Shown: one piece after another, positions 42,393-55,810 of the stretch
Layout of the letters: the number at the start of each line of letters is the position of its first letter
How positions within the stretch are numbered: position 1 is the first letter of the stretch
Source: Paraconiothyrium sp. Pb-2020
Lineage: Eukaryota > Ascomycota > Dothideomycetes > Pleosporales > Didymosphaeriaceae
Direction: 5' to 3'
NCBI GenBank assembly: GCA_022419385.1
Contig: JAJUBI010000001.1
Location: forward strand, 372,001 to 436,000
Length of the DNA: 64,000 nucleotides
Notes under the pieces: generated by a model
Databases searched by the model: none
The model's input: only the letters and a program-made list of their open reading frames with translations
What the model was told of the DNA's origin: nothing
Made by a program: the position numbers and the translations under genes

Positions 42393-45127
42393 TCAGAAAT
42401 CGTCGTCTTCCTCTACACTCGCTAACAGCTTCTTTTCTGCCAGCTCCTGTATCTTCTCTCCAAGCATTTCCCTTCCATATCTCTGCGCGACCTTTCCAGC
42501 GAGATCAAGCATCTTGCCATTCGCATCGCGCATCAGCGTTACAAGCTCCAGTGCCTTCATACCCCTATCTTCGCCTGCAAGACACTCAAGGCCAAGGAGT
42601 TGTAATAGCGCCCGGTCAATCTGGACTTCCAGGCTGACCAGATCTTGTTTCTGATGAACTGTGGGCCGTGTATGTGATAATGCATCAGAAAGCTGCGCAT
42701 GAAGAGCAGAGGAGAGAACGAAATCTTGTTCGTGTTGCTGCTGTTTGCTTTCCGGCTTCTTAGCAGGGGTGTCCTCATCGTCATCGAACATTGCGTCCAC
42801 GTCCCGTTCCCTTTCTTCCCGGATCTTATCGATTGACGATGAAAGAGGGATCTCGAGTGGGAACTCGCTCAGCATTGGCGGCGGGTTGGTAGGGTACTTT
42901 TCACTTCCTTTGATGATCATGCAATGGAAGATGTGCTTTCCGTCTGCGTCTCGAGAAACGCAAACCGGCCAGTAGCTCTCCTGCTTGCCACCACCTGCTC
43001 GCCGCGATAGACATTTCGTGTCCAGCATGGGTACCCATCTTGCTTGGCCGTTCGTGCGCCAGTGCAGGAGCGTCAGCAAGACACTATCGGAATCATATAT
43101 GTATGGATCGCCGTCTGCAGAGAAGAAGACTGATGTCAGATTAGTGTTGGGCGGAAGCGCGACGATATCTTCGGATTGATATATCTCGTCGCGCTTCACA
43201 TTTTCGATCGTATATAAGAGCTGGGACGTGCCATCTCCGCCGACAGGTCCATTGCCAATAGTCAGAACGTAGTCGCGCCATGCGGCACATGTTACTGCAG
43301 GCGACGCCTTCTGCCGGTAAACACGGATGGGTAGACCGAATAGCGAGTAAATTCGGACATAGTTCGCGCTTGTCGTCACGACGACATATGATTCTGACAG
43401 CGCAATGGCAGTGACAGACTCACCAGCCGGCATGTTCGTGCGCCAGTCTGCACGGTTCGTCCATGTTTCGTGCGGCCTGTAGTAGATCATAGCGGGAGTG
43501 TCATCTTTGGGTTGACAGCTAAACAATGTGCCGTGCTCGGTCAGCGCAGCTTTGTCATAGCCGAACACGTCGGTAAATTTGAAGTTGTGATGCGCGTGTT
43601 CGTCGTAGAACTTGACTTCAGCTGTGTAATGTGCGCCTTCTTGACTTATAGTAGAGACGTAGCCAATAAGCGAACAGCACAGAAGGCGTCGGTTACCGCG
43701 CCAAGGAGTTCCACCAGGCTGAAACGGTTCGTGGATCTGAGGGTGGAAAGCAGAAGCAGTAGGACGTCGTTTACTGATGGATTCGAGAGGCCCCAAGTGA
43801 CCATTTGTTCGCTTTCCGTGGCCATTAGTGTAGCCAGCACCGTCGTCATCGATCACAAAGCCATCATCCGCTTCATCAGGCATATCGTCGTCGTCGTCTC
43901 GGAACTCGTCACCTAAAAGATCATCGAGACTGTCTGCACTGCCGGCTCTGGCCCGGCGTTCGGGCAGAACATGTTTTGTGCCGTTTGTGAGCTTAGAGGT
44001 CGGGTCGTTCGAACGACCTTCTAAAGGGTCGTGAAAGAACGGGGCAGGTTGCACAGGCTTTCGCAAGAATTCCTCGTGCTCTTGAGGAACGAAGTCGGTA
44101 TGTATATACAGATGGCCCTCGGTGTTAGTGTACGAGAGGATGTTCTCGGTGGGATGCCATGCCATGGCTAGGATGGTAGCCTTGACGTCGTCGTACTTCT
44201 TCAGTATGCTCTGTGTCTTTGCGTCCCAGAGGCATAATGTCAAGTCGCTCGATGTTGTGGCTAAGAGAGCGCCGTTGGGTGACCAAGCTGCTGCAGTAAT
44301 GTCCGACGTATGCTCAGTTTTGAACGTCTTCTGCTTCTCCCAATCCTTCGCTGACATGACTTGTACTTCGCGAAGAGCGGTTGGACATGCAAATGCTTTC
44401 CCATCCGGATGCCACAGGACCCTTGCACTAGACTCTGCCTCTGGTTCCAATCTCTTGATCATGTTGTCCACCTTTTGCAAAAGCTCTGGTTGTTCTGAAT
44501 CCATCGAATAAATATAGATGCTGCCGTCCACGCATGACACAGCAAGCTGTGTGCCGTTCTTATTGAAAGAGACATGTTTGACGGAGCGGTTCTGGTCGCG
44601 AAGGCGCTTGACTATTTGTATGTCTTTCGTGTTTATGATGTAGACAACGAGCTCACTAGAATGTGTCAGCAATATCTCTGGACAAGGCGTTGCGTAGCAT
44701 ACTCGCTCGCGACCGCAACCCAGTTCCCGTCCGGACTTAGCGCTACGTCTCGGACAGGTAGTGTGCTTCTCCAGAGTATGTCCCCACCATCATTGTTCCC
44801 CAGAGAGTATTTGTTTACTGTCCCATCTTCAGCTCCGGTAATGAAGTACCCATCCTAGTCCATGCATTAGCACTATTGTTGTTGCGCAACTCCGTACTGC
44901 CTCCACTTACACCAGCTGCAATGGACAGATTGTTTTCTTGACAGTCGTCAATGTTGGAGGGCTCATCGTCAGATCCCGTGGTGAAGACGCGGCAAAAGTT
45001 ATCGACACCGGCTGTGACCAGCTTGTTGCCATTCGGCGTGTATGCGAGGAACGTAGGGCCTGGGGCATCTGTAGTTTGAATTAGTATTGGCAATGACAAT
45101 AGCACTCCTGGCAGCACCTACGGGCAT
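42393..45127 (-). CDS. CTF4: Ctf4/Mcl1 (WDHD1/AND-1) replisome hub protein
   Basis: Exons 45127-45118, 45068-44911, 44854-44703 and 44655-42393, 860 aa. Ctf4 trimers link the CMG helicase to polymerase alpha-primase and support sister-chromatid cohesion. WD40 blades fill the N-terminal third (FLAYTPNGNKLVTAG, then FITGAEDGTVNKYS, PVRDVALSPDGNWVAVASDE, VSFNKNGTQLAV, ITAAAWSPNGALLATTSSD). An acidic linker (EFRDDDDDMPDEADDG) leads into the SepB/Ctf4 beta-propeller (PFQPGGTPWRGNRRLLC, VGGDGTSQLLYTIENV, WRTNGQARWVPMLDT) and a helical C-terminus. The first coding exon is only 10 nt (ATGCCCGTAG), with a weak donor GTGCTG but a typical 49-nt intron. This start is inferred, since no in-frame ATG exists in exon 2. 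Confidence 0.92.
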
Positions 45128-46019
45128 AGCGACCGCGCAATTGCTGCGGAACAGACATTGTCAGTAGCGAATGTGTCGATGTTGGCGAACTGCGTGTGAG
45201 GAACGCGCGACGCGTAGAGTGAAGCCATGGCCCGTGCACGCGTTAAGCCCCGCGCCTAACCGCCCATCCCAATTCTTTGATATTTCGGACAAAGTGAACA
45301 TGAATCTTAGATGAAGACTGTATGTTCTCGAATTGCAGCCTGCTTAAGATCGCCTCGTTAATCAAAGTGTCTGAACTCCGCGCTGTACGGCGGAGATATG
45401 AGCGCCCCCAGCAGCAATAGCCACGATAGCTAACATGGGGACCAGACATGAATACCCCAGGCTTTTGTCTTGGTGTCCAGCTCACAGGATGTTCGCGATG
45501 ATCTTAGAAAGAGTCTAGTGCGCTGAAGAGTTTCACCCATCTTCTCACCCGTCGAAAGAGGTTGGGGAATATTAGTAGGATAGCTACAAATTTACGACAC
45601 CTATACGTTCACTGTGTCCAATACAGACTGAGGACTTAGCGCCACTATCTTTCCTATCATCTCACAAACCTCTTGTGCATAATCGCATAGGACACACGCA
45701 CACGCACACGCACATAAATCATAGATGGTACATTCATACCGTATTTAAACTATACACCCTACATACAGCGTCCACCCTGCAAGTGCTTGCATGCCAAACC
45801 CACTCCAAAAAGGGCAAAAGTAGTGAAAGAGGTATCTTGCAAGAAAAGCGATTGAGAACATGCCCTGTCCAAATCAAGAAGAACCCAAAACAGTCGCAAA
45901 AAAAGTGAAAAAATTAATCATCAAACATGATCGTGCAAATTCCGTACAGTTCGTCACCTTCTAGTCGTGGCCGTGGTGTATTCATACCTCTTCCGAAAAG
46001 TGTCTGCCGCATTGAGAGT
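45128..46019. other. intergenic between CTF4 and GLT1
   Basis: CTF4 promoter side and GLT1 3' flank. A minus-strand ATG ORF (MASLYASRVPHTQ...) ends before CTF4 exon 1 and is not needed for the model. Contains the CACACG repeat. Confidence 0.5.
45691..45717 (+). repeat. CACACG hexanucleotide microsatellite
   Basis: GACACACGCACACGCACACGCACA: about three and a half copies of CACACG in the GLT1 3' flank. Confidence 0.8.
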
Positions 46020-47053
46020 TTAGGCGGCGACCTGGACGAGCTTCTCGGCTGGTGCGCCGCCCGCCTTGTTCAGGAGGGAGTAAGGGGGGCTCTTGACAAT
46101 ACCGCCGGTGACGGGAAGCTGAGTGCCGGTGCCGGTGAGGAAAGTATCGACGTCGCGAGCGCATTGGCGGCCTTCGTTGATGCCCCTGATGAACGTTAGT
46201 ATGCGTCAAGTGGAGAATTGAGCCTGAGTAAACTTACCAGACAATAAGAGACTGTCCGCGGCGGCAGTCGCCAGCAGCGAAGACGCCAGGCAGGTTGGTG
46301 TTGTAGTGGCCAGGAGTCGTCTTGACATTCTTGCGGGCATCGCGCTCGACAATGTCAGCGAGCACGCGCTCCTCAGGACCCAAGAAACCCATGGATAAGA
46401 GGACGAGCTCGGCAGGGAAGAATTGCTCGCTGCCCTCGACCTGCTTCATATCCCAGCCACCAGTTGCGGACTTGGTCCACTCGACACGGACGGTGTTGAT
46501 GCCCTTGACCTTGCCAGTTCCGTCATCGACGAATTCCTTGGACATGACGCAGTACTCGCGAGGATCCTTGCCCATGTGCGTCTTGACTTCCGAGTGACCG
46601 TAGTCAGTACGGAAAATTCGCGGCCACTGCGGCCACGGGTTGTCGCGGGCACGCTCTGGCGGAGGCTGTGGAAGCAGCTCGAAGTTGACGACCGACTTGG
46701 CTCCATGGCGGACGGAGGTACCAATGCAGTCATTACCGGTGTCACCACCTCCGATGACCACGACGTTCTTGCCCTTGGCCGAGATGTAGGCATCATCGGC
46801 GAGCTCGGAGTCGAGAAGAGACTTGGTGTTCTTGTGCAGGAACTGCATGGCGTAGTGAACACCCTCCAGGTTGCGGTTGGGAATGGGCAGGTCACGAGCG
46901 ACAGTGGCGCCGGTGGCGAGGATGACAGCGTCGTATTCGCCGCGCAAGGTCTCGAGAGATGGCTGGCCCTCGGCACCCACAGCGACACCGGTGACAAACT
47001 TGATGCCCTCTGCGGCGAGGAAGTCAACCCGGCGCTGCACAACCTTCTTGTCA

Positions 47054-47091
<38 letters not shown>

Positions 47092-50000
47092 AACACGGTC
47101 GGCGCGCTCAAAGACGGTGACCTCGTGGCCGCACTTGTTGAGCTGATCGGATGCAGCAAGACCAGCGGGCCCAGATCCGATGATGGCAACCTTCTTGCCA
47201 GTGCGGGTCTGAGGCGGCGATGGGACCATCCAACCCATCTCGAAACCGCGGTCGATGATAGCGCACTCGATGGACTTGATGCCGACGGGGTCCTCGTTGA
47301 TGCCCAGAACACAGGCACCCTCACAAGGAGCAGGGCAAACACGACCAGTGAATTCTGGGAAGTTGTTGGTCATCTGAATAATCTAATTAGTAACGCGCAT
47401 GAATGGATTAATGAGATTCTTACTAGCAGGCGGTTAAGAGCATCGCGCCATTGATTAGCGAACACCAATTCGTTCCATTTAGGAATGATGTTACTAATCG
47501 GGCAACCAGTGTCAGACTGGCAGAAAGGCACACCGCAATCCATGCAACGAGCTGTCTGGTACTTGAGTTCATCCTCGTTGAGGCGTTGAGAAAGCTCCGC
47601 CCAATCGCGGGTTCGGGTCTTAGGGTTGCGGTACTTCTCAGAGCGGCGCTGGTACTTCATGAAGCCCTTGGTCTTGTCGAGCACGAGAGCCTTCTTCTTC
47701 TCGGCCTTGGCATCAGTGACGCTCTCCTCAATATCGAGGAGATCGGCCTTCTTGTCCTCGTGCTCATGCTTCAAAGATTCCTCGTGAGCCGAGCGAACAG
47801 GGTTTCCAGGGAGGATGGGAAGGGGGTATTCCTTCTTCTTCTTTTCGGCCTCCTTTGCAGCCTCCTCCAAGAGAACACGCTTGTAGTCGACGGGCATGAC
47901 CTTGACAAAGCGGGGCAGGGCACGGGTGAAGTCAAGAAGGATACGTGCAGCAAGCTCGGAACCGGTGTAGTGGTGATGGTCCTCGATGAGGCCACGAACG
48001 AAGGCGATCTCCTGGGGATCCTCGATGCCAGAAAGCTCAACCATCTCCTGGTTGACCTTCTGCTCGAAGTCCTGCTGGATGTCGAGGACATAGGCGATAC
48101 CGCCGGACATACCAGCAGCGAAGTTGCGACCAGTAGAACCAAGGACAACGACGCGACCACCAGTCATGTACTCGCAACCGTGGTCACCAACACCTTCGAC
48201 AACGGCAGTGGCTCCGGAATTGCGGACAGCGAAACGCTCGGCAGCCACACCGCGGAAGAAACAGCTACCCTTGGTGGCGCCGTACAAGCAGACGTTGCCG
48301 ATGAGGACGTTCTCCTCAGCCCTGTACACAGCTGTGCGAGGCGGGTAGACGATGATGCGACCACCAGAGAGACCCTTGCCCACGTAGTCATTGGCGTCAC
48401 CCTCAAGCTCCAGAGTAACACCAGGTGCCAGATAAGCGCCGAAAGACTGACCCGCAGATCCACGAATGTTGGCGTGAATGGTATCCTGGGGCAGACCAGC
48501 TTCACCGTAGCGCCTGCTAATCTGGTAGGACAGCGTAGCACCCAAAGCACGATCGGTGTTGACGATATCACATTCGATGCGTGCGGGTAAACCCTTCTCA
48601 AGAGCCAGTTCGGACTCAGCAATAAGCTTGTTGTCAAGACGTACGTGGAGGCGGTGGTCCTGCTTGCGGACGTTGAACGTAGCTACACCAGGTCGCAGAG
48701 TGTGGGCGGGCGTCAGGATGAGCGACAGGTCAATGTTTTCCGTCTTAGCAGTCCGAAGATCGTCGCGAACACGGAGCACCTCGCAGTGACCGACCATGTC
48801 GTTGATGGTACGGAATCCAAGCTTGGCCATGATGGCACGAAGCTCGTTGGCGACATAGTAGAAGAAGTTGATGACGTGCTCGGGCGTACCGACGAACTTC
48901 TTCCTAAGCTCAGGATCCTGAGTAGCAATACCGACAGGGCAGGTGTTCAAGTGACTGGAAGATAACGTTAGTACACTCAACAAGAACAATAGGTTTAGCA
49001 CTGCTTACCACTTCCTCATCATGATACAGCCCATAGCGATAAGAGGCGTTGTAGCAAAACCCCACTCTTCGGCACCGAGAAGACAGGCAATGGCAACATC
49101 ACGGCCAGTGCGGAGCTGTCCATCAGTCTGGACGATGACACGTCCTCGGAGGTCATTCAGGACCAAGGTCTGGTGGGTCTCGGCAAGACCCAATTCCCAG
49201 GGAAGACCAGCGTACTTGATACCAGTCCAGCGAGAAGCACCAGTACCACCGTCGTGACCAGAAATCAGGATGTGATCAGCCTTGGCCTTAGCTACACCGG
49301 AAGCGACGATACCGACACCAGTCTCAGAGACGAGCTTGACGGAGACACGGGCGCGCGGGTTCGAGCACTTCAGATCGTAGATCAACTGCTTTAGATCTTC
49401 GATGGAGTAGATGTCGTGGTGAGGCGGAGGAGAGATGAGACCGACACCAGGGGTGGAGTGACGGGTCTTGGCGATGGAAGCGGAGACCTTGTGGCCTGGG
49501 AGCTCACCACCCTCACCGGGCTTAGCACCTTGAGCCATCTTGATCTGGAGCTCATCGGCGTCAGCGAGGTAGTTGCTGGTCACACCAAATCGACCAGAGG
49601 CAATCTGCTTGATGGCAGAGCGCATGGTGTCGCCGTTCTCCATGCGAAGAGAACGCTCTGGGTCTTCACCGCCCTCACCAGTGTTGGACTTGCCACCCAA
49701 TCGGTTCATGGCAACGGCAAGGGTAGAGTGAGACTCCATGGAAATAGAACCGTAGGACATGGCACCGGTCACGAAGCGGCGAACGATGTCGGTCCAAGGC
49801 TCAACCTGGTCGATGGGGATGGGGTTACGGTCCTCAAAGTTGAAGTCGAGGAGGCCACGCAGCGTGCAATCCTTAATGCGCTCATACTCGGCGATAGAGT
49901 ACGCCTCATAGGACTTGTCGTTCTTGGTGCGGACAGCATCCTGGATGTTGGCAATCGCGGTCGGGTCGTTGACGTGAGCTTCTCCACCATCTCGCCAGTG

Positions 50001-52690
50001 GTACTCACCAGTTTCAGCAAGACCGGGAACCTCGACGATGCTGCGAGACGGGAAACCCTTCTCGTGGAGCGCGAAGGCATCCTGGGCAAAATCCTTGAAG
50101 GTCGCACCCTTGATGCGAGTAGCAGTTCCTGTGAAGCAACGGTCGACAACTGAATCGTCGATACCAAGAGCCTCGAAAATCTGGGCTCCCTTGTATGACT
50201 GCAACGTAGATATACCCATCTTGCTCATAACTTTCAGGATACCACCATCGCAGGAGTGCTTGTAGTTGTCGATGAGCTGTTCAGGGGAGAGCTTCTTGCG
50301 GATCAAACCCTCACGGTGCATCTTCAAAATGCACTCGATGGCAAGGTAAGGGCAGATAGCGTCAGCTCCATAACCGACGAGAACGGACATGTGCTGGACC
50401 TCACGAGCTTCGGCGGTCTCAATGACAAGGGCGACTCGAGAACGGGCCTTACTACGGACAAGGTGGTGGTGCACCATACCGGTAGCGAGACAGGCGGAAA
50501 CAGCCACGCGGTCTGCGGACGTGGCACGGTCGGAGAGGACGAGGATGTTGTCACCACTGTCAATGCACTCTGTGGCGGCATCGCAGATTCGGTCCAGCGC
50601 GTTCATGTATCCATCGACACCCTCGCTCTTGGGGAACGTGATGTCAATCGTCTTCACAGTCCACTCGGGATAGAGGGTGTGCGCGTTGGTCAGTGCCTTG
50701 AACTCCTCGAGAGACAGAATTGGCGAAGGAAGAAGCAGTCGACCGCACTGCGACTCATCCATTTCGAGCAAGTTACCCTGCGGTCCAACGTATGCCTCAA
50801 GAGACATGACAATGGCTTCGCGGATGGGATCGATGGGAGGGTTCGTGACCTGAGCGAAGAGCTGTCGGAAGTACTCATACATGAGGCGGGGTTGTTGTGC
50901 CAGACATGCGAGAGGGGCGTCATTGCCCATGGATCCCAGTGCCTCCTTAGAATCGGCTGCCATAGGTGCGAGAAGCAGTGTTACCTGCTCGAGGGAGTAT
51001 CCGAAAGCCTTCAAGCGCGGGTCCTCGTGCACTCGCGTGTCTGTAAGAGTGTAACCGAGGTCTACACCCTTATCGAGGACCGCCTGTTTGATCTTGGGCA
51101 AGGTCAAAAGATTCTTTGCAACCCAGGATCGGAAGTCCTGACGAGCTGCAACCGTATTCTTCAGCTCGGAGTCGTCAATGATGCGACCAGCGACAGTGTC
51201 AACGAGCAACATGCGGCCTGGCTGGAGACGGCCCTTCTGTACGACTCGCTCCGGGTCGATGGAGATGGTACCAACTTCCGAGGCGCATACGATTCGGTCG
51301 TCATCGGTCACGTAGTAACGGCAGGGTCGGAGACCGTTACGATCGAGGTTGGCTCCGCAGTAACGTCCATCAGAGAATGTGAAGAGGGCTGGGCCATCCC
51401 AGGGCTCCATCATACAGGCAGCCCATTCGTAGAATGCCTGCTTCGCAGGGTCCATTGAATGGTTGCCTTGCCATGCCTCTGGCACCATGAGCATGACAGC
51501 TTCTGGGAGTGAGAGAACACCATTGATCGTGAGCAATTCCAACACATTGTCGAATGCAGCAGAGTCGGAACCTCCATCCTCAACAATCGGGTACAGGAGG
51601 TCAAGATCATCACCAAACATCTCCGACTTCATGACGCCTTCTCGAGAGCGCATCCAGTTCTTGTTACCACGCAAGGTGTTGATCTCACCATTGTGGGCTG
51701 CCCATCGCAAGGGCTGTGCACGATCCCAGCTAGGGAATGTGTTAGTAGAGAAACGCGAATGAACAAGAGCAAAATGCCCCTCATAATCGACTGAGAGTAG
51801 GTCGTGATAGTATTCGTAGACTTGCACAGGTGCAAGCTGACCCTTGTACACAATGTTCTTGTTGCTGAGACTGCAAATGTAGAACCAGTTGTGAAGGCCA
51901 ATAACGTGCGTGGAGCGCTTGCGCAGCACATAGAGCTGTCGCTCGAAGTACCCGCCATCGAACGCCTGGTCGAAGTCTGGCTTCGGTTCCTTGCCCTCAC
52001 CAAAAGCCTTCTTCAGCACGACAAACGGCTGCAGTATGATGGGCTCTCGCGACAAAGCAGCCGGGCCAAGCAGCGTAGAGTCCCTCGGGACCACTCGCCA
52101 ACCCAACACTCTCAGATCCAGCTGATCAGCCACATCCTCGAACATCGCCTTGGTTTCATCCAGCGCTGCGGGATCGGGCTTGAAGAAAAGGTTACCAGTG
52201 GCGTATTGGCCCTGGGGAGGGAGCGTGAAGCCTTGCTCGCGTCCAAACTCCTTCACGAAGAATCGGTGGGGAATCGAAGTCATGACACCGGCACCGTCAC
52301 CGTCACGGGCGTCAGAGCCCACGGCACCTCGATGGGTCATGTTGCATAGCAATGACCGTGCTGATGATTGTAAGCAGTCGTATATAAAAAGTGAGGTGAA
52401 TAGTCTCACCATCAGAAACAATTTTGTGGCTCGCCTTGCCTTTGATATGGCTGCCAATTGTTAGCACAAGCGGGGCTCGCAAACATTCGTATGGTCACGT
52501 ACGCAGCAAAACCCACACCGCAAGCATCCTTCTCATACTCAGGGTCGTAGAGACCCTGCTTCAAGGGCAGGGCGCCCGCCCACGACTTGTTTTCGGGGCC
52601 ATCCTGATAAGGAAAGACGGAGCTTTCCTCCTCGACAATCGGCGTATCCTGGGGCAATTTGGTATCTTCGGCGAAGGAAACGCTACCCAT
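46020..52690 (-). CDS. GLT1: NADH-dependent glutamate synthase (GOGAT)
   Basis: Exons 52690-52503, 52450-52410, 52360-49009, 48954-47424, 47373-46238 and 46185-46020, all phase-consistent, 2137 aa, the usual size for fungal NADH-GOGAT. It converts glutamine plus 2-oxoglutarate to two glutamates with NADH, in the cytosol. Cys57 in YEKDACGVGFAAH is the class II amidotransferase nucleophile exposed after removal of a 56-residue propeptide. The FMN/[3Fe-4S] domain ends with C-x5-C-x4-C (CIMMRKCHLNTC), whose second Cys codon is split by intron 3. The glycine-rich GXGXG domain contains GSAGQSFGAYL. The beta-like half holds CMDCGVPFC and CPAPCEGAC ([4Fe-4S] sites) and IIGSGPAGLAASDQL (dinucleotide loop). 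Upstream TGATAA motifs near 52922 and 53092 fit GATA-type nitrogen control. Confidence 0.97.
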
Positions 52691-55600
52691 TATATCGGCA
52701 GCCGGCCGAAGTTTTGGGGTGGTGGGTAGGGTCGAGGGAGTGCTGGTGGGGTATCAAGGACCGTAGTGGGGGTCTGAGGTTCGCGTATTTGGCTGGTAGT
52801 TGATGCTCTGATCTGGCACAAACAATTAGCGATCGCGATCAACCAAGATATTTTGGTCTGTTGTGGTGATGTTCGCACAGCTCCCAATTGCCCAGCGCAG
52901 GTGGAAGAGCGCCCCGCTTCGGTGATAACTTCTCTCGTAACTGCTGCCCGGGCTAACTGTGGCAAGCGGCGAATATTACCGGACGAGCAGGCTTCGTGAG
53001 CGCAAGGCAACGTCTCAATGCGGGTCTGAGGCCAATGACGCTATGCTAGCCTCGGGCGGCGACCGATGTCCGCAAAGAAGCACGAAAGTGCTGATAAGGC
53101 GGGCGACGAATGGGAGCAGGCGGGGTTTGTACTTCGTCCACACAAGGCGTTCGCTAAACCCCAGTGCGCGACCCGGTGTATGTGTTGCAGGCTGTATGGT
53201 GGAGGTGGAGGCGCAAATGTGAAGGCGGATGGTGCAGGCAATTGCAGGTTGTGGTTTGACTTACGCGCAGTGGTGGGCCAGCTCAAAAGGCCTAATGAAT
53301 GACTCGTGGCGTTCGAGCAAGCAACTTCCAGCAGGGCGAGGTGTGGGAGGAAGAGAGAGGTATGGCCGGAGTGGGGAGAAGGCTTATGAAGGGCGCTCGT
53401 GGAAGGACTTGGGTGGGGTTAAAATTCGCTGCTAGTGACCTTCACTATTGCCCTGAGTGACTCGGCTGGGCGCTCGAAGGAGGCCTGTCTACCGCTGTAA
53501 GGACGTCTCCACTCTCTCACCGGGGCCTAGTTGTTTGTTCCGGACTCGGACGTAGTCCTGGGTTCTGTTGGTGTGTAGTGGGCGGGATGGTGCTGGGAGC
53601 GCACATGTCAAAACGCATTCACATCGTCACGAACAATGAAGTCAACGGCGCTCTACTGGCGGTCCCCACGCAACTCAATGGCTTCCAAAACATCACGCCC
53701 TGCTGGTCTGACCAGACTGACCCGCCGGAGAAGCTTCAGCGGCCCTGGCGTTCATGCAGCTGCGCGTCGCAGTAAACGACAGCCCTGCAGCACTGTCGGC
53801 GCGTGGTGAACTTTTTGTCTGCCCGCCGCCCGGTAAGTTCCCCACACTACCGTAGCGGCTGCTTGACACGTTATGATTGCATACTGCATAGTGCATCGCT
53901 CTTCCGCCCACCGCAATCGGCCGTTGCAGCGCAAGCTTACAACATGGCCCGTCTGATTGGCCGACTGACCATCTCGCCAGCGCGCATTGGCTCTGTCGTA
54001 ATTCGAGGTGGTCATTTTTTCCTTATCGCCCGCTGAGATGCACCCGTGGTGAAATGGCCTGCTCCCTATAGGCCGGGAGATCGTGGAATCCCCCGCCCAT
54101 CCTCAGCGGAACATCCAGTGACGGACCTCCTCCGCGGCCATCCTAGACATCATTGTGCGGAGTAGAGCGATCTCTTTGCAAATCCACCTACAAGAGTAGC
54201 TCTGCAAGTCCATGTTCGTTCTGTCCTGATAGGTCTGATCCGCATCTCGAGGGCAAATCTTCCAGCCAGCAGACTTAACATTCCGCCACGCACGCTCCAG
54301 ACCCAGAGTACCAAGATTTTCATCTCCTTCTCGGGTCGAACCGGAATGGACGTATTAGAGCATGTTGCACGGGAGGAGTCTCGACGGTGATTCAATGTGT
54401 CAGCGGCCACAACTGTGCCTAGGCAGCCGTATTCGCCTATGTGATCCAACTCGCCGATATCGCCTCCGTCACTCAAGCAGAGAAGGCGGACGTTTCCGCT
54501 GCGACGCTGGCAATGTACCCGCGGCTGGCTGTGACGGCATACCTTCTCAGCGGTAAGCGTGTCCGGAGTGCGAAGCCAGTACATTTCCGTGCATGGTTCG
54601 AGGCGAATTGGCCCAGGTACTGTAGTACAAATTCTTCCGGCAATGGCCATCGTTGTCTTGACGCGAAAGATTCTCGTATGTAGAGAGCCTACCCAGCCGT
54701 GCCATAGGGTGGATCTCGCCAGGCAGACATCGGAGTCATCCGGCTGAACCTTCATTGACCGCGTGACCGACTGTCTGCCCAGGTGCATTTGCTTTTGTGC
54801 TGTTTCGACTGGCGCATACACTTCGCCATGGCGGGTTGGCGGACCGCAAAAATCGCCTTTGCTGCACGTAACTTGGGGTTGATCACCACCGCCGCGGTAT
54901 GTCCCTGGCCGACTATACCCCGGCATCTAACCATATCGATGCCTTGGGTCGCCTCTGTGTACGAGTATGTACCATGTACCATTGGGGCCGAGTGGGGTAG
55001 GGATGTAGGACTAAGGAACGAATCAAAGCAGATGCTGGCCGCACAGTCCGTTCACCACGAGCAACATCATGTAGGTGGAGAGGTGGGCGCGCATGATGAT
55101 GAAAAGCTGGCATCGTTCAAAAGGCTTGCATGGGTAGGTTTGGTATGTCACAGTCGTGACACGATCAAGTGCGCGTTTGATGCGTTCTCTTTCTCTGCGG
55201 AAGGAGCATACCATTGACGTTCGCAAGCACGGCTGGTCAAGTTACTCAATTTGCGACATCACCAACATTGCATTGATCTAAAAGGATCGACATCTAGGCA
55301 CTGTGCATCCAGGCATACACTTGGCGTGACAAACGTCCACCACCTACACTCATTGTTGCAGATGCAATAGATTGCAGCGCAAGGCTGGGCGTGGAAGTGG
55401 TGTTCCCTTGTATTCGCTGATTGGGAAAAGTATTCGGGCGCATATATTTCACAATCTCAGAATTTCTGCACGAAAGACGGAACAATTGTCGATACCGCAT
55501 GGCTTTCATGAAATCTGTTAAAATGTTTGCGTGTGGCACGTGTCCATGCTATGCGGGCGTGCTATACACCGCGTTTCCCCATCCTACCATGGAGCGTCCG

Positions 55601-55810
55601 AAATCCCGCCAAGACTCCGTTATACAATCGACCCAACCCGCTGACCAATGCCGAGATACTTTTGATGATACCAGCCCATTGGGGGTGACCCCAAGTACGG
55701 GCGTACAATGTTCGTGAGCGCGTTGAAGAAGACTGGTACTGTCAGTTCCAATGCGGGGCGCATACGGGTGGTGGGGCAAACGGTACCAAGGGACGAAGGG
55801 AGTCGAAGCT
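52691..55810. other. 3.1 kb intergenic upstream of GLT1
   Basis: GLT1 promoter side, then the CHZ1 3' flank. TGATAA (HGATAR) occurs at about 52922 and 53092, a pattern bound by AreA/NIT2-type factors. The longest ORF (54150-54926 minus, 258 aa) is Arg/Cys/Thr-rich with no motif and is treated as chance. No tRNA or transposon is recognised. Confidence 0.5.

Noticed and set aside
45131..45239. Minus-strand ATG ORF MASLYASRVPHTQFAN upstream of CTF4
   Set aside because: No phase-correct donor connects it to CTF4 exon 2; the 10-nt exon starting at 45127 gives the right phase and a typical intron length.
46423..51458. Very long plus-strand ORFs (343, 379, 245 and 400 aa) opposite GLT1
   Set aside because: They are the antisense frame of a strongly biased, highly conserved gene; the products are Val/Leu/Glu-rich with no motif, and the minus strand is certain.
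54150..54926. 258-aa minus-strand ORF in the GLT1/CHZ1 gap
   Set aside because: Arg/Cys/Thr-rich, no motif, no splice context, overlapped by other chance ORFs of similar quality.
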